A stretch of 64,000 bases of DNA from Nocardioides pini (GCF_026712185.1 NZ_JAPPUX010000005.1:62001-126000), one strand, 5' to 3'. Positions 1-9,141 are shown, numbered from the stretch's first letter. Notes: generated from the letters alone by a model not told the origin. A program made the numbers and translations.

Positions 1-464
1 CGGTGGCCCTGCTCGGCGAGGTCGAGCGTCGTACGGCCGACCTGCCGTCCGGCGCGGCGGGAGGCCGGGCCGCCCTCGACGCGATGGCGGAGGCCACCCG
101 CGTCGTCGACCTGCCCACGGCCATCGCGACCATCCACCGCCTCCTCGGCTGCCCGGAGATCGGGGACGAGCGGGCGCAACGCATCTCGCGGACCGCGTTC
201 GACCACGTCGGCGGTCGCCTGCGCGCGCAGCTCGTCCACCGCGCACCCGGCCTGGACCCCGTCGACCTGGAGCTCGACCTCGCGCTGCTCTTCAGCGGGA
301 TCGTGACCATCGCCGGCCTGTGGCTCGAGCAGCACCCCGACCTGGCACCGGACGTGCCGGCCGGGGCCCGGACCGACTGGGACGCCCTGCTCGACCGCGT
401 CCTGGAGCGGCTCCGCCCCGGGGCACACCGAGCCGAGCCACCCGGCTCCCCGACCGCGCCCTGA
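1..464 (+). CDS. TetR-family regulator, C-terminal part (truncated by window edge)
   Basis: The last 153 or so residues of a protein that begins left of the window. They are mostly helical and include a hydrophobic helix (DLALLFSGIVTIAGLWLE) followed by a Pro/Ala-rich tail, which resembles the ligand-binding C-terminal domain of TetR/AcrR regulators. The DNA-binding half is not in the window. The GTG at position 3 is probably internal. The gene lies 77 bp upstream of an MMPL exporter on the same strand, a common regulator-transporter pairing. The family call is inference from context and helical character. Confidence 0.5.
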   Translation, partial: VALLGEVERRTADLPSGAAGGRAALDAMAEATRVVDLPTAIATIHRLLGCPEIGDERAQRISRTAFDHVGGRLRAQLVHRAPGLDPVDLELDLALLFSGIVTIAGLWLEQHPDLAPDVPAGARTDWDALLDRVLERLRPGAHRAEPPGSPTAP

Positions 465-514
465 CTCCCCTGACTTCCTGACTCCCCCTGACTTCCTGAC
501 TCCCCCTGACTTCC
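462..514. repeat. 18-bp tandem repeat between the TetR and MMPL genes
   Basis: Unit TGACTTCCTGACTCCCCC at 471-488 and 489-506, a third partial copy at 507-514, and a degenerate half-copy at 462-470 that includes the TetR stop codon. It forms the start of the TetR-MMPL gap. It is probably slippage-generated; no dyad symmetry suggests an operator. Confidence 0.85.
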
Positions 515-541
515 TCCCGCAACGAAAGGCACGCCGCCACC

Positions 542-3091
542 ATGGCTGAGCTCCTCTACCGCATCGGTCGCTTCGCGGCCCGCCGCCACTGGGCCGTCAT
601 CGGCGCCTGGCTGGCGGTCCTGGCCGTCACCGTGGTGACCTACCTGTCCTTCGCCGGCGCGCTGTCGTCGAACATCACGCTCCCCGACACCCCCACGACG
701 CGGGTGTCCCAGCAGCTGGAGGACGACTTCGAGGGCACGGGCGGCGGCAACGGCTCGATCGTCGCCCAGACCACCGACGGCAGCGCCTTCACCGCCGCCC
801 AGCAGCGCGAGGTGCTCGCCCTCCTCGACCGGCTCGAGGAGGTCGACTCCGTGTCGGACGTGTCCGACCCGTTCGCCACCCAGGACGACCTGGACGCGTC
901 GGCCGAGCGGGTGGCCGACGGCCGCCGCCAGCTCAACGACGGCCTGGGACAGCTCCGCGACGCGCAGGCGCAGATCGACGGCGGCCGCCAGCTGCTGGAG
1001 GACCAGCGTGCCCAGGCGCGCCGGGACGGCACCCTCGCCGCCATCCGCCCCCAGCTCGAGGACGCCGAGCAGCAGCTCGACGACGGCCAGGCCGAGGTCG
1101 ACCGCCAGCAGGCCAAGGTCGAGGAGCAGGCGCCGCGGCTGGAGCAGGGCGCCACCCTGTCCCGGCTCTCGTCCGGCTTCCGCACCGTGTCGGAGGACGG
1201 CAGCGCCGCGGTCGCCAACGTCACCTTCGACGTCTCCACCAACGAGGTCACCACCGAGGTGAAGACCGAGATCGAGGACCTCGTGGCCGACGCGGGCATC
1301 GACGGGGTCGATCTCTACCCCTCGCAGGACATCGCGCAGACCGTTCCGTCCATCCTCGGCCCGGGCGAGGTCGCCGGCGTCGTGATCGCCGCGATCGTCC
1401 TGTTCGTCATGCTCGGGACCGTGCTCGGCGCGGCCCTGCCGCTCGTCACGGCCCTGCTGGGCGTCGGTGTCGCGTCGCTCGCCTCGCTGTCGTTCTCGGG
1501 CATGGTCGAGTTCGTGTCCGTCACGCCGGTGCTCGGCGTCATGCTCGGCCTCGCCGTCGGCATCGACTACTCGCTCTTCATCATCAACCGCCACCGCCGG
1601 CAGCTGCAGCAGGGCGCCGACCTGCACGAGTCCATCGGGCTGGCCAACGGCACCTCGGGCAACGCCGTCGTCTTCGCCGGCGTCACCGTCATCGTCGCGC
1701 TGCTCGCGCTCAACATCACCGGCGTCGGGTTCCTCGGCCTGATGGGCACGGTCGGCGCCGTCGCCGTGCTGGTCGCCATCCTGATGGCCGTCACCCTGAC
1801 CCCCGCGATCCTCTCGCTCGTCGGCCCGCGCGTCCTGCGCCGCCGCGAGCGGGAGCGGCTGGCCGCGGGCGAGCTCACCCACGACGCGGCGATCACCGAC
1901 CGCGACCGCCCGATGAGCAACACCCGCGCCTGGACGGTCCTCGGGCTGGGCGTCGTCGCCCTGCTCGTCGTGGCCGCACCCGCGACGCAGATGCGGCTCG
2001 GCCTGCCCGACGGCTCCACCCAGCCGCCGGACTCGGCTGCCTACCAGGCGTACGACGTCCAGGCGGAGAAGCTCGGTGAGGGGTCCAACGGACCGCTGCT
2101 GGTCGTCGCCGACCTGCCCGGGGCGATCGCCGAGGACGACGTGCTCGCCGAGCAGGCCACCGTGGGCGAGCAGATCGGCGACGTCTGGAACGTCGAGGCC
2201 GTCGTGCCGATCGGGGTGTCCGAGGACCGGTCGGCGCTGGCCTTCCAGGTGGTCCCGGAGGGATCGCCGTCCAGCGAGTCCACCGCGGAGCTGGTCCAGA
2301 ACCTCAGGACCCTGACCCCGACCACCGCTTCCGGGGGCGAGGCCACCCTCGGCGTGGCCGGCAACGCCAGCGCCGGGATCGACATCTCCGACAAGCTCGC
2401 CGACGTGCTGCCGACCTACCTGGTCCTGGTGGTCGGGCTGTCCCTGCTCATCCTGGTGCTGGTGTTCCGCTCCATCCTGGTGCCGATCACCGCGACGCTC
2501 GGGTTCGTGCTGTCGCTGCTGGCGGCCTTCGGCGGCATCACCGCGATCTTCCAGATCGGCTTCCTCGGCGACCTGTTCGGCGTCCACACCCCGGGACCGG
2601 TGCTGAGCTTCCTGCCGATCATCGCCACCGGCATCCTCTTCGGCCTGGCGATGGACTACCAGCTGTTCCTGGTGTCGGGCATGCGCGAGGCCTACGCCCA
2701 CGGCGCCCCGGCGAGGGTCGCCGTGCAGCACGGCCTGCGCGCCGGGCGCTCGGTCGTGACGGCCGCGGCGATCATCATGATCTCGGTGTTCGCGGGCTTC
2801 ATCTTCAGCCACGACGCGACGATCAAGCCGATCGGCTTCGGCCTGGCCTTCGGGGTGCTCCTCGACGCGTTCGTCGTCCGGATGCTGCTCATCCCGGCCG
2901 CGATGCACCTGCTCGGCGAGGCGGCGTGGTGGCTGCCGCGCTGGCTCGACCGGATCCTGCCCGACGTGGACGTCGAGGGCGCGAAGCTCGAGCGCAGCCA
3001 CCCGGTGCACGACGGGCCGCACGACGAGCCGCACGACGAGCCGGTCGACGGGCCCGTCGCTGAGCGCCCGGGCGCCCACGTGGCGCGGTGA
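542..3091 (+). CDS. MMPL-family RND transporter
   Basis: Predicted 849-residue inner-membrane exporter of the MMPL branch of the RND superfamily, which in actinobacteria moves lipids or hydrophobic compounds using the proton gradient. TM1 is near residues 15-37, followed by an extracytoplasmic domain, a helix bundle around 275-430, a second large loop, and a last bundle around 620-810. Typical Asp-Tyr motifs are GIDYSLFI (about 340) and AMDYQLFL (about 703). The first loop contains a heptad-like stretch (about 119-205) of repeats such as DGRRQLNDG and GQLRDAQAQ, likely a coiled coil. The C-terminus is His/Asp-rich (HDEPHDEP). An AAAGG motif precedes ATG 542. The upstream TetR gene probably regulates it. 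Substrate unknown. Confidence 0.9.
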   Translation: MAELLYRIGRFAARRHWAVIGAWLAVLAVTVVTYLSFAGALSSNITLPDTPTTRVSQQLEDDFEGTGGGNGSIVAQTTDGSAFTAAQQREVLALLDRLEEVDSVSDVSDPFATQDDLDASAERVADGRRQLNDGLGQLRDAQAQIDGGRQLLEDQRAQARRDGTLAAIRPQLEDAEQQLDDGQAEVDRQQAKVEEQAPRLEQGATLSRLSSGFRTVSEDGSAAVANVTFDVSTNEVTTEVKTEIEDLVADAGIDGVDLYPSQDIAQTVPSILGPGEVAGVVIAAIVLFVMLGTVLGAALPLVTALLGVGVASLASLSFSGMVEFVSVTPVLGVMLGLAVGIDYSLFIINRHRRQLQQGADLHESIGLANGTSGNAVVFAGVTVIVALLALNITGVGFLGLMGTVGAVAVLVAILMAVTLTPAILSLVGPRVLRRRERERLAAGELTHDAAITDRDRPMSNTRAWTVLGLGVVALLVVAAPATQMRLGLPDGSTQPPDSAAYQAYDVQAEKLGEGSNGPLLVVADLPGAIAEDDVLAEQATVGEQIGDVWNVEAVVPIGVSEDRSALAFQVVPEGSPSSESTAELVQNLRTLTPTTASGGEATLGVAGNASAGIDISDKLADVLPTYLVLVVGLSLLILVLVFRSILVPITATLGFVLSLLAAFGGITAIFQIGFLGDLFGVHTPGPVLSFLPIIATGILFGLAMDYQLFLVSGMREAYAHGAPARVAVQHGLRAGRSVVTAAAIIMISVFAGFIFSHDATIKPIGFGLAFGVLLDAFVVRMLLIPAAMHLLGEAAWWLPRWLDRILPDVDVEGAKLERSHPVHDGPHDEPHDEPVDGPVAERPGAHVAR

Positions 3092-3096
3092 CCACG

Positions 3097-3141
3097 GACG
3101 TCATGGGGATCCCGGTCCGGGCCGGAGGTTCCCATGACGTC
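3097..3141. terminator. Hairpin after the MMPL gene
   Basis: GACGTCATGGG (3097-3107) and CCCATGACGTC (3131-3141) are perfect 11-bp inverted arms around a 23-nt GC-rich loop. The hairpin starts 5 bp after the MMPL stop and ends 24 bp before the chosen HAD start. There is no U-tract, as is usual for actinobacterial terminators. Its CGTCAT/ATGACG ends resemble the palindromes at 55787 and 57576-57743. Confidence 0.6.
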
Positions 3142-3165
3142 GTGCTCGTGCACCACAATGGTCCG

Positions 3166-3975
3166 GTGACCGAACCTCGCGCCGTCCACACCTGGCTCAC
3201 CGACATGGACGGCGTCCTCGTGCGCGAGGAGGACCCGATCCCGGGCGCCAAGGAGTTCATCAGCGAGCTCCGCGAGCAGGGCGTGCCCTTCCTGGTGCTC
3301 ACCAACAACTCGATCTTCACCCCGCGCGACCTGCGCGTGCGCCTGCTCCGCAGCAGCGGGATCGACGTGCCGGAGGAGTCGATCTGGACGTCGGCGCTCG
3401 CGACCGCGCAGTTCCTCGACGACCAGCGCCCGGGCGGGTCGCCGTACGTCGTGGGCGAGACGGGGCTGACCGCGGCGGTCCACGACATCGGCTACGTCAT
3501 GACCGACCAGGACCCGGACTACGTCGTGCTCGGCGAGACCCGCACCTACTCGTTCGAGGCGATCACGCGCGCGATCCGGCTGATCAACGACGGCGCGCGC
3601 TTCATCGCCACCAACCCCGACCCGAGCGGACCGAGCGCCCAGGGCATGCTCCCGGCGACCGGGTCGGTCGCGGCCCTCATCAGCACGGCGACCGGACGTC
3701 AGCCCTACTTCATCGGCAAGCCCAACCCCCTGATGATGCGCAGCGCGCTCAACCGCATCGACGCCCACTCCGAGACCACCGTGATGATCGGCGACCGGAT
3801 GGACACCGACATCATCAGCGGTCTCGAGGCCGGCATGCGCACCGTGCTGGTGGCCACCGGCGCCACCGAGCGCCACCAGGTGCAGGACTTCCCCTACCGG
3901 CCGACGAAGGTCGTCGACTCGATCGCCGACGTCGTGCCCTACGTCGCCCAGAAGTGCCTGCCCGAGGACGCGTAG
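3166..3975 (+). CDS. HAD-IIA (NagD-like) phosphatase
   Basis: 269-residue cytoplasmic phosphatase of HAD subclass IIA, which hydrolyses sugar or nucleotide phosphates. The catalytic motif TDMDGVLV lies near the N-terminus, TNN supplies motif II, GKPNPLM the motif III lysine, and IGDRMDTDI motif IV. The open frame extends to GTG 3088, overlapping the MMPL stop, but that would translate through the hairpin at 3097-3141. GTG 3166 is preceded by CACAAT and 6 nt, the leaderless spacing seen widely here, and gives a standard N-terminus two codons before conserved sequence begins. Substrate cannot be inferred. Confidence 0.87.
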   Translation: MTEPRAVHTWLTDMDGVLVREEDPIPGAKEFISELREQGVPFLVLTNNSIFTPRDLRVRLLRSSGIDVPEESIWTSALATAQFLDDQRPGGSPYVVGETGLTAAVHDIGYVMTDQDPDYVVLGETRTYSFEAITRAIRLINDGARFIATNPDPSGPSAQGMLPATGSVAALISTATGRQPYFIGKPNPLMMRSALNRIDAHSETTVMIGDRMDTDIISGLEAGMRTVLVATGATERHQVQDFPYRPTKVVDSIADVVPYVAQKCLPEDA

Positions 3976-3981
3976 GCCGGG

Positions 3982-5346
3982 TCAGATCGAGGTCGCGAGC
4001 CCGACGACCACGCCCGCGAGCGCGCAGGCACCCAGCGTGCGGAGCACCGACCACCGGCGCCAGAAGACGAGGGCGAAGCCCAGCGCCGTGATCCCGAGTG
4101 CCGCCACCTCGAGGGACCCCGGAACGGGGTACTCGACGTCGAGCGGCCCGGCCGTGAACCGCGCGGTCTCGCCGAAGAGGGTGTGCAGGGCGAAGAACAC
4201 CGCCAGGCTCGCGATGACGCCGACGACCGCCGCGGTGATCCCGGCCAGCGCGGCGGCGAGGTCGCGGTTGCCCCGCAGCCGCTCGACGTACGGCGCCCCG
4301 AGCAGGATGAAGAGGAAGCAGGGGACGAACGTCACCCACGTCGTCAGCAGCGAGGCGACGACGGCGGCGACCCACGGGTCGAGGTCCCCCGGGGCCCGGT
4401 AGGCGCCGACGAAGGCGACGAACTGGACGACCATGATCAGCGGCCCGGGGGTCGTCTCGGCGAGCGCCAGGCCACGGACCATCTCGCCCGGCAGCAGCCA
4501 GTGGTAGACCTCCACGGCCTGCTGGGCGACGTAGGCCAGCACGGCGTAGGCACCGCCGAAGGTCACGATCGCCGCCCCCGAGAAGAACAGGCCCTGGTCC
4601 ACGAACGTGCTCTGCCGGCCGAACAGCAGCGCCGCACCCGCGACCGGGGCGAACCACACGACCAGCCCGACGACGAGGGTGAGCACGGCCCGACGGCCGG
4701 ACGGTCGTTCGGTGTGCAGCTGGTCGTCGCTGACGAGGGGCGGCGGCCCGTCGTCGAGGACCGAGCCCGGTGGCCGCGTGAGGCCCGGCAGCCGGCGACC
4801 GAGCGCCCACCCCACGACTGCCGCGACGAGCACGACGGCCGGGAACGATGCGTCGAAGAAGGTCAGGGCGACGAACGACGCCACCGCGAGGACGACCAGC
4901 GCGGGATGGCCGAGCCCCTTGCGCCCCACCCGGACCACCGCCTGGACCACGATCGCGATGACGGCAGGGGCGAGGCCGAGGAACAGCGCCTCGACGAGGG
5001 TGGTGTCGCCGTAGCCGACGTAGACGGCGGACAGGACCAGGAGGGCGACGACGCCGGGCAGGATGAAGAGCAGGCCCGCGACGAGCGCGCCCCTGACGCC
5101 GTTGAGCAGCCAGCCGACGTACGTCGCCAGCTGCTGCGCCTCCGGTCCGGGCAGCAGGGTGCAGTAGGACAGCGCGAACAGGAAGCGCTGCTGGCCGATC
5201 CAGCGCTTCTCCTCGACGAGGGTGCGCTGCATGACCGCGATCTGGCCCGCCGGTCCGCCGAAGGTCTGCAGCGAGATGGCGAACCAGGCGCGGGCGGCCT
5301 CGCGGAGCGGGATCACGTCGCGCGTGGTCCCGGTGGAGGCGGACAT
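3982..5346 (-). CDS. chrA: Chromate transporter ChrA (two-domain CHR family)
   Basis: 454-residue membrane protein with the duplicated CHR architecture. The N-terminal half (about 20-190) carries the family signature FGGPAGQIA and LLPGPEAQQLA; the C-terminal half (about 220-450) carries FGGAYAVLAYV and TTPGPLIMV. Known CHR proteins export chromate or transport sulfate-like oxyanions. ATG 5346 has an upstream GAGGTG Shine-Dalgarno. It has its own promoter at 5363-5397 and lies downstream of the membrane protein and CDF exporter on the same strand. Resistance to chromate is inferred from the family only; no chrB is adjacent. Confidence 0.93.
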   Translation of the reverse strand: MSASTGTTRDVIPLREAARAWFAISLQTFGGPAGQIAVMQRTLVEEKRWIGQQRFLFALSYCTLLPGPEAQQLATYVGWLLNGVRGALVAGLLFILPGVVALLVLSAVYVGYGDTTLVEALFLGLAPAVIAIVVQAVVRVGRKGLGHPALVVLAVASFVALTFFDASFPAVVLVAAVVGWALGRRLPGLTRPPGSVLDDGPPPLVSDDQLHTERPSGRRAVLTLVVGLVVWFAPVAGAALLFGRQSTFVDQGLFFSGAAIVTFGGAYAVLAYVAQQAVEVYHWLLPGEMVRGLALAETTPGPLIMVVQFVAFVGAYRAPGDLDPWVAAVVASLLTTWVTFVPCFLFILLGAPYVERLRGNRDLAAALAGITAAVVGVIASLAVFFALHTLFGETARFTAGPLDVEYPVPGSLEVAALGITALGFALVFWRRWSVLRTLGACALAGVVVGLATSI

Positions 5347-5369
5347 GGCAGCACCTCACCGCCTCGCGA

Positions 5370-5403
5370 ACGCTAAGTCAAGCGACTCGCTCGACAAAGT
5401 CGC
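5370..5403 (-). promoter_or_regulatory. chrA promoter with dyad
   Basis: Minus-strand -35 TTGTCG (5392-5397), 16-nt spacer, -10 TAGCGT (5370-5375). The dyad GCGACT (5382-5387) and AGTCGC (5398-5403) straddles the -35 and could be an operator. The site sits in the 79-bp gap between the 5426-6130 gene and chrA. Confidence 0.5.
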
Positions 5404-5425
5404 GCTCACCTGCCGTGCCACGAGG

Positions 5426-6130
5426 TCAGGTGAGCGGCTGGGGGTGCAGCAGGAACCCGCGGCCCCACGCCAGGTGGAGCACGACGGCCGCGACCAGGGC
5501 GCCGGCGGTGCCGAGCGACAGGTCGCCCAGCGTGTCGGCGTACGCGAACTCGCGCTCGGTCGATCGGCTGATGAAGGCGAAGAACTCCGCGACCTCCCAC
5601 GCGATGGCCGCCGTCGCGCCGAAGGCGAGCGCACGCTCCAGGACGCGGCCGAACCCGACGTCGCGCGGCAGGGTGAGGAGGATGAACGCCGCCGCGAGGA
5701 GACCGGTGTTCATGAGGTGCATCCAGTCGTCGAACCACACGACGGTGTCGTAGAGGTCCATCCGGTTGCCGAGGATGTCGGTGAAGCAGGTGAGGGTGAT
5801 GAGCAGGTCGGGCAGCCACGGGAACGAGATGCGGTCGCGCCACAGCGCCCACCACAGCACCGGCACGGTGAAGGAGATCAGCGGGTAGCCGACGGCCCGC
5901 ATGCCGGCGGCCTTGTCGCGCAGGTTGGCCTGGTCGGGGTAGAGGACCGCGAAGGCCAGCAGCAGGACCAGCGCGCCCTTCGCGAGGACGTTGGCCGTCT
6001 TGGCCAGGGTGGGTGTCACCGGGTGCTCGATCGTCGTCGCTGCCGCCTCGGTCACCCGGTCCCCCGTCCTCGGCGCCACGACGATCGGGCGGCCGGGCCC
6101 CAGTGTGTCAGCAGCGTCGGGCACGCTCAC
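5426..6130 (-). CDS. Integral membrane protein of unknown function
   Basis: 234-residue protein with about six hydrophobic segments. Polar residues fall in or beside them: WFDDWMH, WEVAEFF and YADTLGDL. The spacing of acidic residues and His recalls YjdF/DUF2238-type proteins, a weak resemblance only. GTG 6130 overlaps the stop of the CDF gene (GTGA), indicating translational coupling. A second GTG at 6055 is a less likely start. Co-expression with a metal exporter hints at a role in metal or envelope homeostasis, which is inference. Confidence 0.7.
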   Translation of the reverse strand: MSVPDAADTLGPGRPIVVAPRTGDRVTEAAATTIEHPVTPTLAKTANVLAKGALVLLLAFAVLYPDQANLRDKAAGMRAVGYPLISFTVPVLWWALWRDRISFPWLPDLLITLTCFTDILGNRMDLYDTVVWFDDWMHLMNTGLLAAAFILLTLPRDVGFGRVLERALAFGATAAIAWEVAEFFAFISRSTEREFAYADTLGDLSLGTAGALVAAVVLHLAWGRGFLLHPQPLT

Positions 6131-7026
6131 CAGGTGGCTGCGTGGCACGCCTTCGCGGGGTGCGCCTCCACCTGGAGCGTCGCGTGCTCGATGCCGTGGT
6201 CCTCGCGCAGCGTGGCACCGGCGGCGGCCAGCACCACCTGCGCGTCGGCGCCCACCCGGAGGACGAGGTGGGCGGTCGCGACGTTCATCCCCGAGGTCAG
6301 CGTCCAGGCGTGCAGGTCGTGGACCTCGGCGACGCCGGACACCGCCTCCAGGTCGCGGACGACGGCCTCGAGGTCGACGTCGTGCGGGGCGTGTTGGCCC
6401 AGCACGGCCAGCACCTCGCGACCGAGCAGCACGGCACGCACCGCGACGAAGACCCCGATCGCCACGGCGACGACGGTGTCCCACCACCCGTCGCCGGTGA
6501 CCCGCACCAGCACGCCGGCGGCCAGGACGCCGACACTGCCGGCCGCGTCCGCCATCACCTCGAGGTAGGCACCCTTGACGTTGATCGACTCGGAGGCGCC
6601 GCCGCGCAGCAGGACCAGGCAGACGAGGTTGACCGCCAGCCCGAGGGCGCCGACCACCAGGAGCGGGCCGGAGGCCACCTCCACGGACTCGCCGATGCGG
6701 CGCACGGCCTCGACGACGACGTAGGCAGACACCCCCAGCATGATCAGGACGGTCAGGCCGGAGGCGAACACCTCGGCGCGGTAGGAGCCGTAGGTGCGCC
6801 GGCCCGTGCCGTCGGGGCGGGAGGCGATCTTCGTGGCGACGAGCGCGGCGCCGAGGGCGACCACGTCGGCGGCCATGTGGCCCGCGTCGGAGATGAGCGC
6901 GAGCGACCCGGTCGTCAGCCCGACGACGAGCTCCACGGCGAGGAAGCCCGCCACGAGACCGAACGCCACGGCGAGCCGCCAGCGGTGGCGGGCACCAGCG
7001 TGGCCGTGCCCGTGACCCGCGCCCAT
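6127..7026 (-). CDS. Cation diffusion facilitator (CzcD/ZitB-like) metal exporter
   Basis: 299-residue CDF transporter, expected to export Zn2+, Cd2+, Co2+ or similar divalent cations in exchange for protons. The His-rich N-terminus (GHGHGHAGARH) is followed by six TM helices. HxxxD-type metal ligands are visible in SDAGHMAAD (TM2) and EVMADAAGS (TM5). The cytoplasmic C-terminal domain includes VHDLHAWTL. ATG 7026 is preceded by GGGGGT. The promoter contains an ArsR-type operator in its spacer (7057-7074), so metal-induced derepression is likely. Which metal is exported cannot be read from sequence. Confidence 0.93.
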   Translation of the reverse strand: MGAGHGHGHAGARHRWRLAVAFGLVAGFLAVELVVGLTTGSLALISDAGHMAADVVALGAALVATKIASRPDGTGRRTYGSYRAEVFASGLTVLIMLGVSAYVVVEAVRRIGESVEVASGPLLVVGALGLAVNLVCLVLLRGGASESINVKGAYLEVMADAAGSVGVLAAGVLVRVTGDGWWDTVVAVAIGVFVAVRAVLLGREVLAVLGQHAPHDVDLEAVVRDLEAVSGVAEVHDLHAWTLTSGMNVATAHLVLRVGADAQVVLAAAGATLREDHGIEHATLQVEAHPAKACHAATW

Positions 7027-7054
7027 CGCCGTACCCCCATCGTCGTCTGTCTAC

Positions 7055-7083
7055 ATCATCGCCATCCGGCGATGCCGAGTCAA
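7055..7083 (-). promoter_or_regulatory. CDF promoter with ArsR operator
   Basis: Minus-strand TTGACT (7078-7083), 17-nt spacer, GATGAT (7055-7060). The 18-bp palindrome CATCGCCATCCGGCGATG (7057-7074; 7-bp perfect arms) fills the spacer and overlaps the -10. The same site with three substitutions overlaps the ArsR start at 8142-8159. Confidence 0.8.
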
Positions 7084-7162
7084 ACCCCGGCCGGCCGGAC
7101 CTGTTGGACGATGTCGGAGGATGGTGCCGACCCGCCCCGCCGTCCTCAGGAGACCGCGCGCC

Positions 7163-7789
7163 ATGAGCACCCCCCTCACCGTCGGCGACCTCGCCGACGT
7201 CGACGAGCCGCAGGAGCGGCCGCTCGCCTTCGGGCTGCTCGTGGGCGGGCTGGTCGGCTTCGTCGCCTCCGCGGTGCTGCTCGTCGAGCGGATCCGGCTG
7301 GCCGAGGACAGCGACTACGTGCCGACCTGCAGCATCAACCCGGTCCTCAGCTGCGGCAACGTCATGGAGTCAGCGCAGGCGGCGCTGCTCGGCTTCCCCA
7401 ACCCGATCATCGGTGTCGCGACCTTCCCGGTGGTCATCACGACGGCCGCGGTCCTGCTCGCCGGCGCCCGGCTGGCGCGCTGGTACTGGCTCGGCCTCCA
7501 GGCCGGGGTGACGGTGGCCTTCGCGTTCATCTGCTGGCTCGTCTTCCAGAGCCTCTACCGCATCGGCGCGCTGTGCCCCTACTGCATGGTCGTGTGGGCG
7601 GTCGTGATCCCGCTCTTCTGGTACGTCACGGCGCGCAACGCGGCAGCCGGCGCACTCGGCAACGACCCGGACGGACGGCTCGCGGACGGTCTGCGCGACT
7701 GGCGGGCACCGCTGGTGTTCGGCACCTACGTGGTGGTCGTGCTGCTCATCCTCGAGCGCTTCTGGTCCTACTGGTCGTCGCTGCTCTGA
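7163..7789 (+). CDS. Vitamin K epoxide reductase (VKOR) family protein
   Basis: 208-residue membrane oxidoreductase with about five TM helices. Bacterial VKORs reoxidise a DsbA-like partner and pass electrons to quinone. The loop cysteine pair is in CSINPVLSCG and the active-site pair in ALCPYCMVV (CxxC). ATG 7163 is chosen because AGGAGA lies 10 nt upstream; a longer frame to 7121 lacks a ribosome site. It is divergent from the CDF gene, with the ArsR operator in the shared intergenic region. No DsbA-like partner is adjacent. Confidence 0.9.
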   Translation: MSTPLTVGDLADVDEPQERPLAFGLLVGGLVGFVASAVLLVERIRLAEDSDYVPTCSINPVLSCGNVMESAQAALLGFPNPIIGVATFPVVITTAAVLLAGARLARWYWLGLQAGVTVAFAFICWLVFQSLYRIGALCPYCMVVWAVVIPLFWYVTARNAAAGALGNDPDGRLADGLRDWRAPLVFGTYVVVVLLILERFWSYWSSLL

Positions 7790-7811
7790 GGGCGGCGCCT
7801 CAGGGGCACGG

Positions 7812-8150
7812 TCAGGGGTGGCGCTCCTCGTAGTGGTGCTCCGGGCCGACACCGGTCAGGGCGAGCAGGCGCTCGGCGGTCGCGACCACCTCGAGCAGCT
7901 CCTCGCGGCGGGTCAGCGACCACACCGACGCCCGGCCCTCGGGGCGCGAGGTGACCAGGCCGCAGTCGCGGAGGCAGGCCAGGTGCTTCGACACCGTGCT
8001 CTGCGCCAGCCCGAGGTGCGCGGTGAGGTCGACGACGCGGTGCTCGCCGAGCGAGAGGTGCCGCACGATCAGCAGCCGCGACGGGTCGGACAGGGCGTGG
8101 AACAGGGCCGCCTCGGCCGCCAGGCCGGTCGTCTCCGATCTCATCGCCAC
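7812..8150 (-). CDS. ArsR/SmtB-family metalloregulator
   Basis: 112-residue winged-helix repressor. The central region reads LFHALSDPSRLLIVRHL, then a recognition helix QSTVSKHLACLRDCGLV and a wing. The C-terminus EHHYEERHP could supply metal ligands, and Cys residues occur in the recognition-helix region. GTG 8150 has TAGCAT 6 nt upstream (8157-8162), a leaderless start; ATG 8144 is an in-frame alternative. The operator 8142-8159 overlaps both -10 and start codon, so autorepression is expected, and the matching site at 7057 links it to the CDF exporter. It may also affect the divergent fetB gene 48 bp away. Confidence 0.92.
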   Translation of the reverse strand: MAMRSETTGLAAEAALFHALSDPSRLLIVRHLSLGEHRVVDLTAHLGLAQSTVSKHLACLRDCGLVTSRPEGRASVWSLTRREELLEVVATAERLLALTGVGPEHHYEERHP

Positions 8151-8162
8151 GCGACGATGCTA
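8142..8162 (-). promoter_or_regulatory. ArsR autoregulatory operator and -10 box
   Basis: CATCGCCACGCGACGATG (8142-8159) matches the CDF operator at 15 of 18 positions. It overlaps the minus-strand -10 TAGCAT (8157-8162) and the GTG start of the regulator. Confidence 0.78.
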
Positions 8163-8198
8163 GCGGGCCGGGGTCGTCCGGCGGCTACCGTCGGCCGG

Positions 8199-8951
8199 GT
8201 GGTGACCGACGTCCTCGACTACGCCCGCTTCGGCGCCGGCCTGCTGGTCGTCGTCCTCGCGACGGTCTTCGTCGCGTGGCGGTCCGGGGTGGGGCTGGGG
8301 TGGACACCTCTGACGTCGTTGGCCCGCGCGGTGCTCCAGCTCAGCATCGTCGCGCTGTTGCTGCGCGGGATCCTGGCCGTTCCGTGGACGGTCGTCGCCT
8401 TCCTCGGCCTCATGCTCGCGACGGCGTCCGCCACCGCGTCCGGACGGCTCAGCGAGCTGTGGCACGGCCGCCGGGCGGCGGTCACCGGAGTGGTGGTGGG
8501 CGCAGGGGTGGCCTTGTCGCTCGTGTTCCTGCTGCAGCTGGTCGACCTCGAACCCCGCTACCTCGTGGCTGTCGCCGGCATCGTCATCGGCAACGCCATG
8601 AGCGCCGCGACGCTGGCGGGGCGCAACTTCCTGCGGGGCGTCCGGCACCGTCGCGACGAGGTGGAGGCGTGGCTGTCGCTCGGCGCGACACCGTCCCACG
8701 CGCACCTGGAGATCGGGCAGGAGGCGGTGCGCGAGTCGCTGCTCCCGAGCCTCGACCAGACCCGCTCCACCGGCCTCGTCACCCTGCCCGGCGCCTTCGT
8801 CGGCGCGCTGTTCGGTGGCGCCAGTCCCGCCGTCGCAGCGCAGTTCCAGCTCGTCGTGCTCGCCGGCATCGCACTCGCGATGACCGTCACCGGCGTCATC
8901 GTCACGCGGCTCCTGGGCCGCTCGCCGTACCTTCCCCCGGCCCCGACCTGA
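8199..8951 (+). CDS. fetB: FetB/YbbM-family ABC permease (UPF0014)
   Basis: 250-residue protein with about seven TM helices. The family signature IGNAMSAATLA is followed by the cytoplasmic loop RHRRDEVEAWLSLGAT, then TLPGAFVGALFGGASP. Enterobacterial FetB is the permease of an iron exporter with ATPase FetA; no ATPase gene is adjacent here. GTG 8199 (GTG 8202 is also possible) follows TACCGT (8186-8191) by 7 nt, consistent with leaderless expression. It is divergent from the ArsR gene and adjoins the metal block. Confidence 0.85.
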   Translation: MVTDVLDYARFGAGLLVVVLATVFVAWRSGVGLGWTPLTSLARAVLQLSIVALLLRGILAVPWTVVAFLGLMLATASATASGRLSELWHGRRAAVTGVVVGAGVALSLVFLLQLVDLEPRYLVAVAGIVIGNAMSAATLAGRNFLRGVRHRRDEVEAWLSLGATPSHAHLEIGQEAVRESLLPSLDQTRSTGLVTLPGAFVGALFGGASPAVAAQFQLVVLAGIALAMTVTGVIVTRLLGRSPYLPPAPT

Positions 8952-8962
8952 CCCGGTCTGGC

Positions 8963-8997
8963 GAGCAGGTCCGCCACGGGGGGAGGCGGACCTGCTC
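8963..8997 (+). terminator. fetB terminator hairpin
   Basis: GAGCAGGTCCGCC (8963-8975) and GGCGGACCTGCTC (8985-8997) form a perfect 13-bp stem with a 9-nt loop, 11 bp after the fetB stop. No U-tract. Confidence 0.8.
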
Positions 8998-9141
8998 CGC
9001 ACCAGCGTGGGTCACCGGACCTGCCGACAACCTGACTGCCCGTCAGCGGCGCGGGAGCAGCTCGTCGCCGGGCTCGCCGCGACGGTGCAGGTCTACCGGG
9101 TGGGTGACTCGGGAGCGCGGGCGGCGTGGGGCGACCAGGTG

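Noticed and set aside
462..514. Phage or integrative-element attachment site
   Set aside because: Simple 18-bp tandem repeat with no integrase gene or second copy elsewhere in the window.
3088..3165. Longer HAD protein starting at GTG 3088
   Set aside because: The added segment covers a perfect hairpin and is not part of the HAD fold.
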